A stretch of DNA of 64,000 nucleotides from Kappaphycus alvarezii (lineage: Eukaryota > Rhodophyta > Florideophyceae > Gigartinales > Solieriaceae). Under the pieces are notes generated by a model. The model saw nothing but the letters and a program-made list of their open reading frames with translations. It searched no databases and was not told the origin of the DNA. The stretch covers positions 1 through 64,000 of the forward strand of contig NADL03000516.1 of assembly GCA_002205965.3 (NCBI GenBank), in the 5' to 3' direction. Made by a program: the position numbers and the translations under genes. This document shows, in pieces, positions 1 to 9,270 of this stretch. Each line of letters begins with the position of its first letter. The stretch's first letter is position 1.

Positions 1-143
1 CATTCCATACTCTAGCCTAGGTTTCTTCGATAAAATGTTCCCTTCCCCATCCCTTTTTGTCACATTGACTTAACTGATTTCTTCAGCGATGGATACGTTA
101 CCGGCATCCGTCAACCTTTGATCCCTTCTATTTTGTAAGATTT

Positions 144-524
144 TCACCTCTGGTCCTGACTCACTCCTTGCTTCCGATAAATTTGCTCTTCTGTTCTCTT
201 TAGACCAGCAGTTACTTTCATGATGCCCGTAACGTCCGCACTTTCCACAACGAGTGTTTCTATGTGGATTATCAGGACACCTGTTTGCAAAGTGTCGAGG
301 CTTGTGACAGTAAGAACAGACTTCTGCGGCCTTAGGGGCCCAGACTGGTTCTTCTTAATGGTAAGAGTAAGGCTTTCCAACTGCGAGGTTATCATGTCAA
401 GTCGATTATCGAATCGGGTTTCCAACCTTTCTTCCAAGTTTTTGACATCGCTCCTGACAGATTCTAATGCCGCTGCACTAGTAGCCGGCCTTTGATAATT
501 CTTTTCAGGATGTACGATAGACAT
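144..524 (-). pseudogene. Ty3 element 1 Gag, coiled coil and zinc knuckles
   Basis: On the minus strand the 144-524 frame begins with a charged helical segment (SDVKNLEERLETRFDNRLD, residues about 25-45) that looks like a short coiled coil. The nucleocapsid lies at 208-318, but in a different frame. There two perfect CCHC knuckles follow each other: CSYCHKPRHFANRC and CGKCGRYGHHESNC, both C-x2-C-x4-H-x4-C. CCHC knuckles bind the element RNA during packaging. The knuckle residues are all intact although the surrounding frame is shifted, which suggests fairly recent damage. Downstream coding lies past the left window edge. Confidence 0.78.
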
Positions 525-603
525 CGATGTGCGGGTTTCCTCGGTACCTCACTCAGTGACTGAAACGTCTCCGCATTTTTGACAAATTCTACCATAGTAT
601 CCT

Positions 604-1068
604 TCAGTTCATTAAAAGTGTGAGGGCCCTTGATGAGGAGGAAATCGAAGAGCCGCTTATCCCCATCGCCGCCTTACGCAGCATTCCGTACTTGGCTTGG
701 GCGTTGAACCCGGCCTTTTCATAGAGATCACACAAGTACACCAATGAGCTTAACAAATCGTCGAAGTTGAGCCGGGCCTCTATGGCGGTACGAATCATCT
801 CATCTGGTTCTACCTCCTTAGCATATTCTCTCACAAGCCACTCAAATACCTCACCGAAGCTACGCCCATTCCCGTTAAGAGACCACCCGTCGATAAACTT
901 GGACTTATATTTGTGCTTTGCGTCACCATGAAGATAGGCGAAGATACTTGCGACCTTCTCTTCATCGCCATTCTCACGAATCACAACGTTGACATATGTG
1001 TAAAGAAACTCCTCAACGTCTTCAGTCTTGTCCCCTGTGAACGTTATACGAGCAGCGTTGAGATCCAT
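604..1068 (-). pseudogene. Ty3 element 1 Gag, capsid part
   Basis: The 154-residue frame starts 90 bp inside the 5' LTR with MDLNAARITFTGD and carries a typical Ty3 capsid pattern. It has an early FTGDKTEDVEEFLY-type segment, a central helix-rich stretch with YLHGDAKHKYKSKF and WL, and a later LNFDDLLSSLVYLCDLYEK. Such proteins form the particle that packages the element RNA. The frame stops at about 604, and the nucleocapsid part continues in another frame (144-524 region), so at least one frame change separates capsid from zinc knuckles and the copy is broken. A truncated paralogue of its first third lies at 55,842-56,090 in Ty3 element 2. The family is inferred from position after the LTR, the knuckles that follow and the pol of the related element. 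Confidence 0.75.
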
Positions 1069-1157
1069 GATTACAGAAAAGAAATCCCCCCGAAGTGTTC
1101 CTTACTACTGCTCAACTCGAATACCTCGGGTGCAACCCCCTCCACAAGAGTACCAAA

Positions 1158-1876
1158 TGATAGGGGTAAATCGGCGGGGAAGAGATCCTCAGAACCAATT
1201 ACCCTGAGAAGGAGGTGTTGCGAGCGAGAAAAGTGCTACCGTGGTATAGTTGAACGAACAAAAGGGAGTGTATATAGAACAGAGTTGAGGAAGCTACAAG
1301 CAAGTATAAAAGGGGCAGGGTCTACCACCGACGCTCTGCGACTAGCGTAAGAAGAAGTTTTCTTGGGTGTGAAGTTGACTCTCAACTTCCTACTACTCGG
1401 GACTTGGCTTGAAGTTGTCTGCCAACTTGCTTCACCTCCACTAAAGGAAGCAGTTTACTCGGCTTATATAGACTTTTGGCTACCCCAAAAGTCTCAAACA
1501 AACATACTAATAACCATAAAATGTATTCACGGTAATCGTGTGAACCAGAGAGACTATTAGGAGATATTTCCTCAAGGTAAATATCTAGGTGCCATACCCA
1601 TGCCAGCCACCCATCGGCCAGGGGTGGGAATTGATGTGGCCATTATATAGACCTTTCAGAGTCACTCGTAGTATCACTCACAACCTGGAACTGTACTGAC
1701 ATCTACTAGACAGCGTGTCCTAAAATGAAAAAAATCAACCGATGAATTTGCCACACTCACCCAAATTAAAAATATCTTGCATATTCAAAAACTGTAAAAA
1801 TATCTTCCCAATTCCGATACTGTATTCAATCATGGTCCTAATCTAGATTTTTTCGTGTGCGAATTTGCGCACATCA
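1158..1876 (-). repeat. 5' LTR of Ty3 element 1 (TGAT...ATCA)
   Basis: On the minus strand the repeat starts TGATGTGCGC and ends CCCCTATCA, so it has TG..CA ends within a short TGAT/ATCA inverted repeat. It is 719 bp and matches 51,274-51,996 along its whole length with scattered differences; the match stops sharply at both ends. It holds two TATA-like boxes in LTR orientation (TATATAATGG near 1,645 and TATATAAG near 1,470), fitting a U3 promoter. The inner half is also shared with the LTR-like copies ending at 27,573 and starting at 56,162, but their outer half is different sequence. Confidence 0.82.
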
Positions 1877-2217
1877 GGGTATTTATTTTCTATGTTATAT
1901 AGAATAATTCGTCTACAGGTAAACACAATCCAACTTTGACCTCTATTAGGTTCAACGTCATCTGAATACGGTGAAATATTTTTTCCAAGTTGGAAAATTG
2001 TTCTCCAAATGAGTATCGGTAAGAAGACGGCCTATTTCCTAACAAATTCGTGCCAGAACAAGAACGCAAACGCTACATGTTGGTCAGTGCTTAGTCATAA
2101 AAATTCCGCATCAGTTTTGGTTGTGTTGCGGAATAAACCAGCATGAGCTCATTGGCTCTCGACCTCAAATCGCAGAGTCTACGCACAGCAGAATCAGATT
2201 GATTATGATTTCTAACA
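1877..2217 (-). repeat. 3' LTR of copia element 1 (truncated)
   Basis: Shares long stretches with 6,045-6,394, for example ctattaggttcaac, tcagtgcttagtca and attccgcatc. On the minus strand it starts about TGTTAGAAATCATA at 2,217. The low-coordinate end is lost at the junction with the Ty3 LTR at 1,876/1,877. Edges are approximate. Confidence 0.7.
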
Positions 2218-2239
2218 TCCGTATAGTAATTTTCGATAC

Positions 2240-2600
2240 GCCCTCTCGAGGGCTATCGAGTTTGTCGCTGGAGTCATGACCAATCGAGTTGCGGTGTAAT
2301 TCAAAAAAGTCCCGGATCAATGCCCTGGTGAGACAGTCCGCACGATTTGTTGCAGAATTTGTGTACATCAGTGTAACGGATTTCTTCTCGACTTCCGATG
2401 GGACATAGTGGTATTTGGTGCCGACATGCATAACCTTATGTAGGCCTTGCACTTGCCCAGTCTACGAAATAGCATCGAGGTTGCCCTGGTGGATAAGAGT
2501 CGGTTCAGCAATGGGAAGTGACACTTCGCTGATAGCTACCCGGACCCAAATTACTTCTCAAACTCATGTTGAGAGTGCAAAAATTCCACCTAAGCCGTAG
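2240..2600 (-). pseudogene. Copia element 1, RNase H end of Pol
   Basis: The minus-strand peptide at 2,165-2,452 includes KVMHVGTKYHYVPSEVEKK followed by TNSATNRADCLTRAL. This is the closing signature of copia Pol, where a His-containing segment is followed by a valine-rich strand and the A-D-x-L-T-K-A-L motif (here ADCLTRAL). RNase H removes the RNA template during reverse transcription. The upstream part (to about 2,600) continues in other frames with a stop, and the stretch 2,600-2,750 between this piece and the RT does not read through. The piece ends next to the 3' LTR, as expected. Confidence 0.72.
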
Positions 2601-2747
2601 ACAATGCCTCAGTCGTTTACATCTTCGAAATTAAAACAACGGGATCGTCGTAGATGCAGAGTACATAGCCGGTATGGGAACGTCGCTTGCATCAGGCGAA
2701 AATAACTTTCAAATGTAAAACACCCAAACATTTCCCCCTTGCATTGC

Positions 2748-3905
2748 TCATGCCAAATCAGAATCAATCCATGCATCTAACTTGACTTGTCCCGTACCGA
2801 AAAGTAAGATGATTCCGTAGTCGGCTGTACCGTTGATATAAATGACAAGGTATTTCACTACCTTCCAATGCTCCCGCAACGGTTCGGCTTGTAACTTACT
2901 GAGCATGGAAACTGCAGTGGAAATGTCCGGAAGGGTTGAATAGACAGATAAAGAAGACATAAAACTTCGCGGTACGGAATTTATTCTATTTCTTGCTTCT
3001 CCGATTTGGTTGGGTTGTTTTTTCCTAATGTGGGGATGCTCCATCGGCAGTGGACTCGTAGGCTCGTAATAAATGATGCCAGGGAGCTTCGCGATTTTCT
3101 CATCATAGAGTTTATGTGAGAGCCATAAACCGTTCATTAGGTGATCAACCTTGATACCCAGGAAGAAGTTGCACTTTCCGGGATCGGTGGTCGTAAACAC
3201 TTCACTGAGTTCTTGCTTGACATTCTTCACACCGCAAAAGGCTCCGCAAATTATAATATCATCAACAATTTTGACAAAGAATACGTTTTGTGTTGATGTC
3301 GACAAAATTAAGAAAAAGTCACTTGTGGTTGATCGCGTCATCCCAATACGGCTCAAAGCTTGGCTAAGATGTGAGTACTAAAGCTTTGGGGCTTCACGGA
3401 GTCTGTAGACTGACTTTGAGAGCATGAAAATTTGCCCTGGTGCGGAAGAAACTCCGTCAATCTTGGGATGCTTGATGTAGACTTGTTCTGATTTTGGCAA
3501 GAGCAAGTACAAAAATGCACTCCTAATGTCCAAGGCTTCGATCTCCCATCCCAAAACAACTGCGACGGTGAGGAAAATACGCACTCGCTCAATGCAGGCT
3601 ACTGGTGCATATAGTTCTACATAATATACCGCTTGGGCTTGAAAGTTTCATCGAAAGACGAGACGAGCCTTGAACCGTGACGGTTTTTCTCTTGCTTCTT
3701 TCCTGCGGCAAAGACCAATTCCAGACAGAAGAGGTCGAACTTTTTGCATAACATCCCGAACGGCTGTACACATTGTCGCCTCCTCGAGTGTATCAAACTC
3801 CTCCTTGATGGCTTGAAGCCAAAGACTTAATTCTTTGGAGCTGAGAGCGACCTTGAACTTGAGCTCATTGCTGCTCGTAACCGCAATCGGTAATGCCACA
3901 TGCAT
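2748..3905 (-). pseudogene. Copia element 1, reverse transcriptase
   Basis: Three overlapping minus-strand pieces form a copia RT. 3,905-3,648 holds the N-terminal region (ELSLWLQAIKEEFDTLEEA, then KARLVFR). 3,584-3,378 holds the palm with LDIRSAFLYLLLPKSEQVYI and the MLSKSVYRLREAPKL box. 3,356-2,748 holds the catalytic strand FVKIVDDIIICG, the FFLGIKVDH segment and the LPDISTAVSMLSK connection region. The two aspartates of the V-D-D box are present, but three frames must be joined and the tyrosine before them is changed, so no functional enzyme is encoded. The polymerase would copy element RNA into DNA in cytoplasmic particles. Confidence 0.85.
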
Positions 3906-4439
3906 ATATTTGACATTCTGTGACGGTCTCAGTTTTTAACACGAAGGGTACCCTCTTGATCTTGGCTGCCCGGTTTCCGTACCGGTTGCTTCAGCATCTT
4001 GTTTGTCGTCAGGCGGTTGATAATCATCGTCTCTGTCCTGGTCTTTGTCATCGCCGTATCCAAACGCACCTAGCTGTGCCGGTGTGTATGTGAGAGCATC
4101 TTGATCTACTTGGTCTCCATTCATTTCACCGATATCGGGAAACTGATCTTCGATTTTGGGGAAGGGCAGCTGCGTCAATGCTTTTACATGTAAGTCGTTT
4201 TTCCAATCGGTATCACTGCTGTCAGTTAATGCTACGGACCACTCCTGATCGAATTGGAATCCGAACCGAGCATTCCCAAACGGGTTGATTTAGGTAATTG
4301 TTTTTCAAATACCTGATTTGCTTGGTTCTATCTATTCCCGAGTCGGATAGGATAGGGTAAATTCCCCAACTTATTCTAAGAGACGCAAACGTCCGATAAG
4401 ACTTGGTGGAAACGTGCCCAAATTCTTCGCCACTAGTCG

Positions 4440-4735
4440 GAAAAGCATTCTGCAACCGAACGGCTTGAGGTGGTATGTATCGGACTGTACTCACCCGAAT
4501 ACGGTCTCAGATGGAGCCTTCATCGTAATGTAATTGGTTACAAAGTTTTTGCAATCAGCGACATGCTTGATGGCTGAATCCCACTACCGAGTCAGTAGCT
4601 TGGCCTGCTTTGGAAACTTCCGTGCTAAAGAGAGTATTATTCCATGATAGCGTTCTCCCAACACATTTGAGTGTAGCGTATAAGGAGTGGTCATTGTGAC
4701 ATTCACTTTGTCAGCCTCTAGGGTCGTCCTGACAC
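4440..4735 (-). pseudogene. Copia element 1, integrase C-terminal remnant
   Basis: Read on the minus strand from about 4,735, one frame gives TPYTLHSNVLGERYHGIILS, the equivalent of the copia integrase TPxxPxxNGVAER segment with the catalytic Glu in GER. It is followed by a stop, then VADCKNFVTNYITMKAPSE and, after another stop, HLKPFGCRMLF, the usual closing PFGC motif. The upstream core with the first two catalytic aspartates is not present, so a deletion has removed it. Integrase inserts the DNA copy into the genome. Confidence 0.68.
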
Positions 4736-4794
4736 GGTGAATCTCTCCTCTTTCATTGGTTTGAACCGACCGAAAGGTGTGAACTGACTGCTTT

Positions 4795-4983
4795 TCAAAT
4801 TGCCTTATAAAGCGAGGCAGTGTCTATCATGCCTCGCCCTTCGATCGGAGCTGTTCGACATACACAAATCGAGAATGATCTCTTGACATTAAACATTTCG
4901 GACTTTGGTGTCATTTGGAAAGATGTTCCATTGTCCAGCATCATCATGTCTTGTCGGCGTTTACAATTCTTCACATTCTCCAT
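4795..4983 (-). pseudogene. Copia element 1, aspartic protease fragment
   Basis: The minus-strand 62-residue frame contains MMLDNGTSFQMTPKSEMF. In copia proteases the active site reads D-S-G-A-S followed by HMT; here it is D-N-G-T-S followed by QMT, so the catalytic Asp is kept while neighbours changed. A strand with GRGMIDTASL follows. This retropepsin would release Gag and Pol products. Confidence 0.6.
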
Positions 4984-5043
4984 CGCGGATCTATTTTACG
5001 ACTTTGGCTTTTCTTCTTTCTTTTCGTTGCTCTTCTTTTTCAT

Positions 5044-5795
5044 CTACTTCGATTTTGGTTCAGCTTGGTCCAATTTGGAAGTATTAACAGTACCGTTCGG
5101 GAAGTTGAGACGGTTGCAAGGGGTTTTCGGGCTGAACCAGCAGTCCGCTGTCTTGTAGTTCGTCTCTCGACAAATTCTGCATGAGATAATTGTGCTGCTT
5201 AGCCGATCACGGCTCTCAATACCCTCTTTGTGGGACTTACACTCTTCAGTCAACCGAGAAGCTACATTATCCCAAGGCAACTTGTCCTCCAAGAGGTTCT
5301 TGATTACTTCCGTTGCAGTTTAAAGCTGTATGACTTCAATAGACGCCACCATTGTACCGGTAGCCAAAGTATCATCGAGCAAGGTACCTATGGCACGGAG
5401 TTTCTCAACCAATACTGCCATCTTATCGATGCGCTTGGAAATAAAAGGCCGGAGGTTTGAGTACCGAAGCGACATAAGCTCCGAAACCTTTGATATCTTC
5501 GACGTGGTAGACTTTAAATCATACCTTGCGTCGAATTAGCCATCATTTCCCTTAGCTTTCCGATAACAGACCTAACGACCCGAAGCGGTTGATTATGCAG
5601 TGCGGATACAATAAAGTTGCTTGCCTGATGTTCTTGCTCTGCTTCCTTGTTGGAATCGCGGTCGCCACGCCGACCGGTCAAGGTTTCCCTGAAACCTTTT
5701 GCGCTGATTGCAGCTTGCACAAGAATTCTGCAGAGGGAGTAGTCGGACTTTCCGTCGAACTGTTTGATCCTGACCTGGTCGTAGACGTCGGACAT
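5044..5795 (-). pseudogene. Copia element 1, Gag
   Basis: The 5,795-5,514 frame starts with MSDVYDQVRIKQFDGKSDYS, the F-x-G-x-x-Y/F-x-x-W start region of copia Gag (the usual Trp is replaced). It continues with EHQASNFIVSALHNQPLRVV. After a stretch with stops, 5,292-5,044 carries a zinc-knuckle-like CRICRETNYKTADCW, in which the expected GH before KTADC is changed to NY, so the zinc-binding His is lost. A shifted overlapping frame (5,886-5,593) is a shadow. Gag would form the particle shell. Confidence 0.7.
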
Positions 5796-6044
5796 CTTGA
5801 TTCAGTTGATCAGATACCGTACATCGACAATCCGTAAACGGTAGAAAGAACTTAGGTTCAAAGAAGTTGAATGAATAAAATTCCAAGGCGGTTAAGAGTT
5901 GAAACAGAGCTAAACGTGAAATTCTGGGCGCATAACCTGTTGAATTTGATACTTCTGATGGCGTATACGACCGAACCGGAATAGAAAATTTTTCCGTAAA
6001 GAAAGAAGGCTTATCATATGTATTGCTGTCCTTTTTACCATTCG

Positions 6045-6394
6045 GCGTCTTTATTTTCTATCTTGTAAAGACTAATCCGTCTAAGGGTAAACATAATCCC
6101 ACGTTGACATCTATTAGGTTCAACATCATCCGAATAGGGTGAAGTATTTTGTACAAGTTGACATAATCCTCTTTTACTCCGTATCGGGAAGCAGACGGCC
6201 AAATTTCTCACAAAATCGTGCCGGAACAAGAACACAACCGCTTCGGGTCGGTCAGTGCTTAGTCACAATAATTCCGCATCGGTTTTGGTTGCTTTTTGGA
6301 AATACGCAGCGTCAGCTCGTTAGCTCTCGACCGCAAATTGTAGAATCTCCGCACGACACAATCAACCTGACTATGATTGCTCACTTTCGTATCG
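6045..6394 (-). repeat. 5' LTR of copia element 1
   Basis: Counterpart of 1,877-2,217. On the minus strand it starts about TGAGCAATCATAGTCA and ends near 6,045. Divergence from the partner is large (many substitutions and small gaps), which indicates an old insertion. Edges are approximate because no target-site duplication can be compared. Confidence 0.7.
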
Positions 6395-6429
6395 AATTCT
6401 TTGACAAATTTCCAAAGCCATTAAGAAGT

Positions 6430-7656
6430 AATTGAAATGAGGCCTGTGCGTCTTTGAGATCCATAACCACGTGTAGGAAAGGCTCGAGGAACTGCATATG
6501 GTCCAGGATGTGCTGTTCTATGAACGCCTGGGAACCGATGGGCGCGTTTAAACTATAGTTCTCGCGCCGTATTCTTGTCGCATGTCTGTGAGGTATACGG
6601 TCTTAACAGACGCGGAAGGGGCAGTAGGCCATCACACACTGCATTTCGACATCGCCAGATGAAGGCCACTACGTTTGGCCTCAGGGTAAGAGAGAACCTC
6701 GATCGCTTTGAGTATAGTCTTGTGTGTGTCTGGCTGTAATGTAGCCGTCGTCATGATAGCTCAACTCCAAAAGCAGTATGTCTGGCCCTGTGTCCTCCCT
6801 GCCCAATGCAGACAGTAACTCGTTGATCTTCAAAGCGATGGGGTGAAGCACAACGACAGAGAGCCGCTAAGTGGGTCTCCTTGCTGGGTGCCCACAACAC
6901 TCCGTATAATCTCGAAACCTGTCCAGAGGAACGTTGAGACGGTGTCGCAACAATGCAACACCCAGGGAAGCAGCTGGGGAAGAGGATTCGAACGGCGTTG
7001 AAGAATGCGGAACAGCTGCACATGTTAAATGCCTTCCTAGAGTCTACAGATAGAAGAGCAAATTCTGAGCTGCTTCCGAAGTGTTATCCACTGACGACTT
7101 GTCCCGCGCAATGAATTTCCAGCGGCGTGGAAAAAAACGACCACATCTTCCATACATTCAAATAACCGAAACTTATTCACAATGCGCCGAACACCGTGAA
7201 TTAACGTATCGGTTCCCGCTTTTGTGGCGATGCCAACCTGAAGAGGCTGAGAGCAAATGGCGGCCTTCTCATTGACGCGCCTTGCACGGCAGCTGCCCAC
7301 TAACCCTCGCAAAGTATCCCCCACAGCGATGGGGCGCTGTGTCATGTCTTTTAGGGTAGGCGTGTGAGTGGGGCTCTGGCAATCTACGGTGCGAGTGCAA
7401 TAGGGGCTTTTCCGGAAGCCAAGATTGTCACCAGCTCTGTCAGCGAATCCAGAAATTATCTGGTCAAGGACAAAGTCGGAGTCCTTACTAGGAGTTGCTC
7501 GATGTGAGACCGGCGAAGTGCGGACCCCCCCGGGGCTGAACCCGGATTGAACGAGCGAACTGCCAGCAGTACCTGATCCTTCGTGATTGCTTGGATTTCG
7601 GGAGGTGCAGAGGGAGGTGCGAAGCACTCTTCATCCTCCTCGGATGTATCTTCCAA
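6430..7656 (-). pseudogene. Non-LTR-type reverse transcriptase, YHDDG family, copy 1
   Basis: On the minus strand the gene begins at 7,656 with MEDTSEEDEE, then ITKDQVLLAVRSFNPGSAPG and SALRRSHIEQLL, the fingers-domain start of a reverse transcriptase family found scattered in protists, algae and animals. A frame change at about 7,490 leads to DMTQRPIAVGDTLRGLVG and KAGTDTLIHGVRRIVNKF. Further pieces give IIRSVVGTQQGDPLSG (7,021-6,830) and, near 6,755, ELSYHDDGYITARH, the catalytic box. A tail reads PIGSQAFIEQHILD and DLKDAQASFQLL down to about 6,430. At least three frames are used. The same signatures occur at 50,480-51,273. A stretch of the dispersed repeat (7,645-7,680) overlaps the start of the gene. 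Confidence 0.78.
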
Positions 7657-7959
7657 GATTAAAACACCAAAACCGTTCCTCTCCTCCTGGATTACCCATC
7701 AGTGACGACTTCTCTCGCATAACGCATTAGCGTGGATACAACCGACCACACCCTCCATGCATTACTGTAAAATAACCCAAAAATCCCCCAAAAAAGCTGT
7801 ACTGTAGTGTTCATGTAGTAGAAACAGGCCGCTGGAGGTCAGTCCAATCTCCCAACCTCATCCATGCGCCACTCACCAAACGCGCCACAGAGAGGGTTTC
7901 AGAAAAAACCACCAGAACCACCAGAAAGCTAGCCTGAATTCACTCATCGCAGTGACCAT

Positions 7960-8200
7960 GACACACACCACCGAATGTACGGAAAGGTTCGGGGGGTTTG
8001 ATGCAAAGGCACTCCGCAGCAGCCGTGATGTCCAATGCGGCCTGCTTGATGGCTGGCGTGAAAGTAGCATTTTAGGGAGCGTAGTTCCTTCCCCATTACT
8101 GTGTCGGTATACCCTTGTTTAGTCGATTGTGGTTGTCTGGAAAACCATGGGATAGATCAGATATATCTTCCAAGAGTAAAACACCGAAACCTTTTTCCAC
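7960..8200 (-). repeat. Dispersed repeat, copy upstream of reverse transcriptase 1
   Basis: About 240 bp that match 48,560-48,785 in opposite orientation. Matching parts include ggccgcattggacat, accccccgaacctttccgta and the end piece ggatagatcagatatatctt. The conserved end block (about 8,112-8,200) recurs at 46,432-46,490, 48,565-48,640 and 49,603-49,668. Read on the minus strand, the inner part translates to PAIKQAALDITAAAECLC, and the 48.7 kb copy gives PAIKQAALDMTAAAACLY, so this piece may once have been coding, perhaps the 5' part of the same retroelement. Confidence 0.6.
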
Positions 8201-9270
8201 CACCGAATCCACGGACAACCCCTAGCGCAGCCTCCGCTGAGTGATTCTTCATGTCGCACTCTACCCATCGAATGTTTCCTACCCGCAACCCTGCAACTGT
8301 GGTTCCGCCGATTTCTCCGACAATCGCTCCCGGGTACCGTGCAATCGTCGAAAATGATCTGAGGATGAATTTACCATTGACTGACCGTTGTATTCAGGAG
8401 CTCCGTCTCGATGTTTGTTAGGTCTCGAGACCTGGGCGTGATTTACTTTGAAAACAATATGCCGCTTGACCATACAGTAAAGTACAGTAAGTGAGTGGTA
8501 CGAGGCCAGTTACAGTTCCTTTTGTATACTGAACTGTAAACTCATACAGTACAGTGAAATTCTGTTCAACCATTCGCAGTACAGCACGATATCTTTACGG
8601 TACAGTAAACCAACCATCAGCCTTTGCAATAAAAAACGCAATTTGCCCTTGCCCCATGCAACCCCTGTACAGTACTGAAAAATAATCAATCGAATAGAAT
8701 ATCAGCTGTCAAAATTATCTGTTTTAATAATAATCAAAATTGTTCGTCAATTAAATTACAAATTTCGTATTTCTTTGTGCTCCTGAAGTGACTGTATGCC
8801 TTTGACCGTAACAACCTCTAGTCAATCTCGATGAGCTTGCATCGAGATACTGCGGTTTCCCTTCTCACACAACCTACTCCTGTTTCCACCATCCAGCTCT
8901 CGTTTAGAAATGGTGCTTCATTACCAAGTTAGATGCTGCGGCTTACGAGGGCAACACGAGTGTTAAGTTGAATTTTCCCTTTAAGGTCCTCTGTTGCAAT
9001 TGTGCTCCACACATGCCCCCATCCCTGCGAAATACCCGCAACAAAATTATGAAACATGGCGTAGTAAAAAGTCGTCAGGACCTTGTTTCTACCATCCACA
9101 TGTAAAGCCGCCTTTCATAGAGTACAAACTTACATTCTTCAACGCCCACACCGTCGCCCTCTTCGAGGTAGCCCTTGAGCCTTCCTAGTCATAATCTTTG
9201 CGTAAACATCATCTATGAACATGTAGGGTGTTACCCAGAGCAAACTGCAGTTTGTGAAAAATGCAAAAAG
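8201..9270. other. Non-coding stretch with TACAGT-type motifs
   Basis: No gene recognised. Between 8,465 and 8,690 the sequence holds many TACAGTA / ACTGTA motifs (for example tacagtaaagtacagtaa and ctcatacagtacagtg), the same word that forms arrays at 15.78, 17.51 and 19.4-19.7 kb. Confidence 0.6.

Larger units (their letters stand above)
1..1876 (-). mobile_element. Ty3/gypsy element 1, 5' end only (5' LTR, leader, gag)
   Basis: A minus-strand LTR retrotransposon enters from the left edge. Its 5' LTR is at 1,158-1,876 and is followed downstream on the minus strand by a leader and a gag reading frame (1,068 down to about 140). Protease and pol would lie beyond the left edge. The LTR is nearly the same as the one at 51,274-51,996, and the gag leader matches 55,842-56,161, so this is the same family as the element at 51-56 kb. 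Just inside the LTR the minus strand reads TGGTACTCTTGTGG, a plausible primer-binding site. Its outer edge runs directly into the copia LTR that starts at about 1,877, so this element seems to have inserted into that older LTR. The target-site duplication cannot be checked because the other end is outside the window. Confidence 0.85.
1877..6394 (-). mobile_element. Ty1/copia element 1, degenerate, LTR to LTR
   Basis: A minus-strand copia element is recognised from two similar repeats (about 1,877-2,217 and 6,045-6,394) enclosing pieces in copia order on the minus strand: Gag (5,795), zinc knuckle (5,210), protease (4,980), integrase tail (4,735), RT (3,905-2,750) and RNase H (2,590-2,240). 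Integrase before RT is the hallmark of the copia group. The central integrase core seems deleted, since only about 60 bp lie between the protease piece and the integrase tail. All parts hold stops and frame changes and the two LTRs differ at many positions by eye, so this is an old, dead copy. Its outer 3' side is interrupted by the Ty3 LTR at 1,876; its 5' side abuts the YHDDG reverse-transcriptase remnant. Confidence 0.82.
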
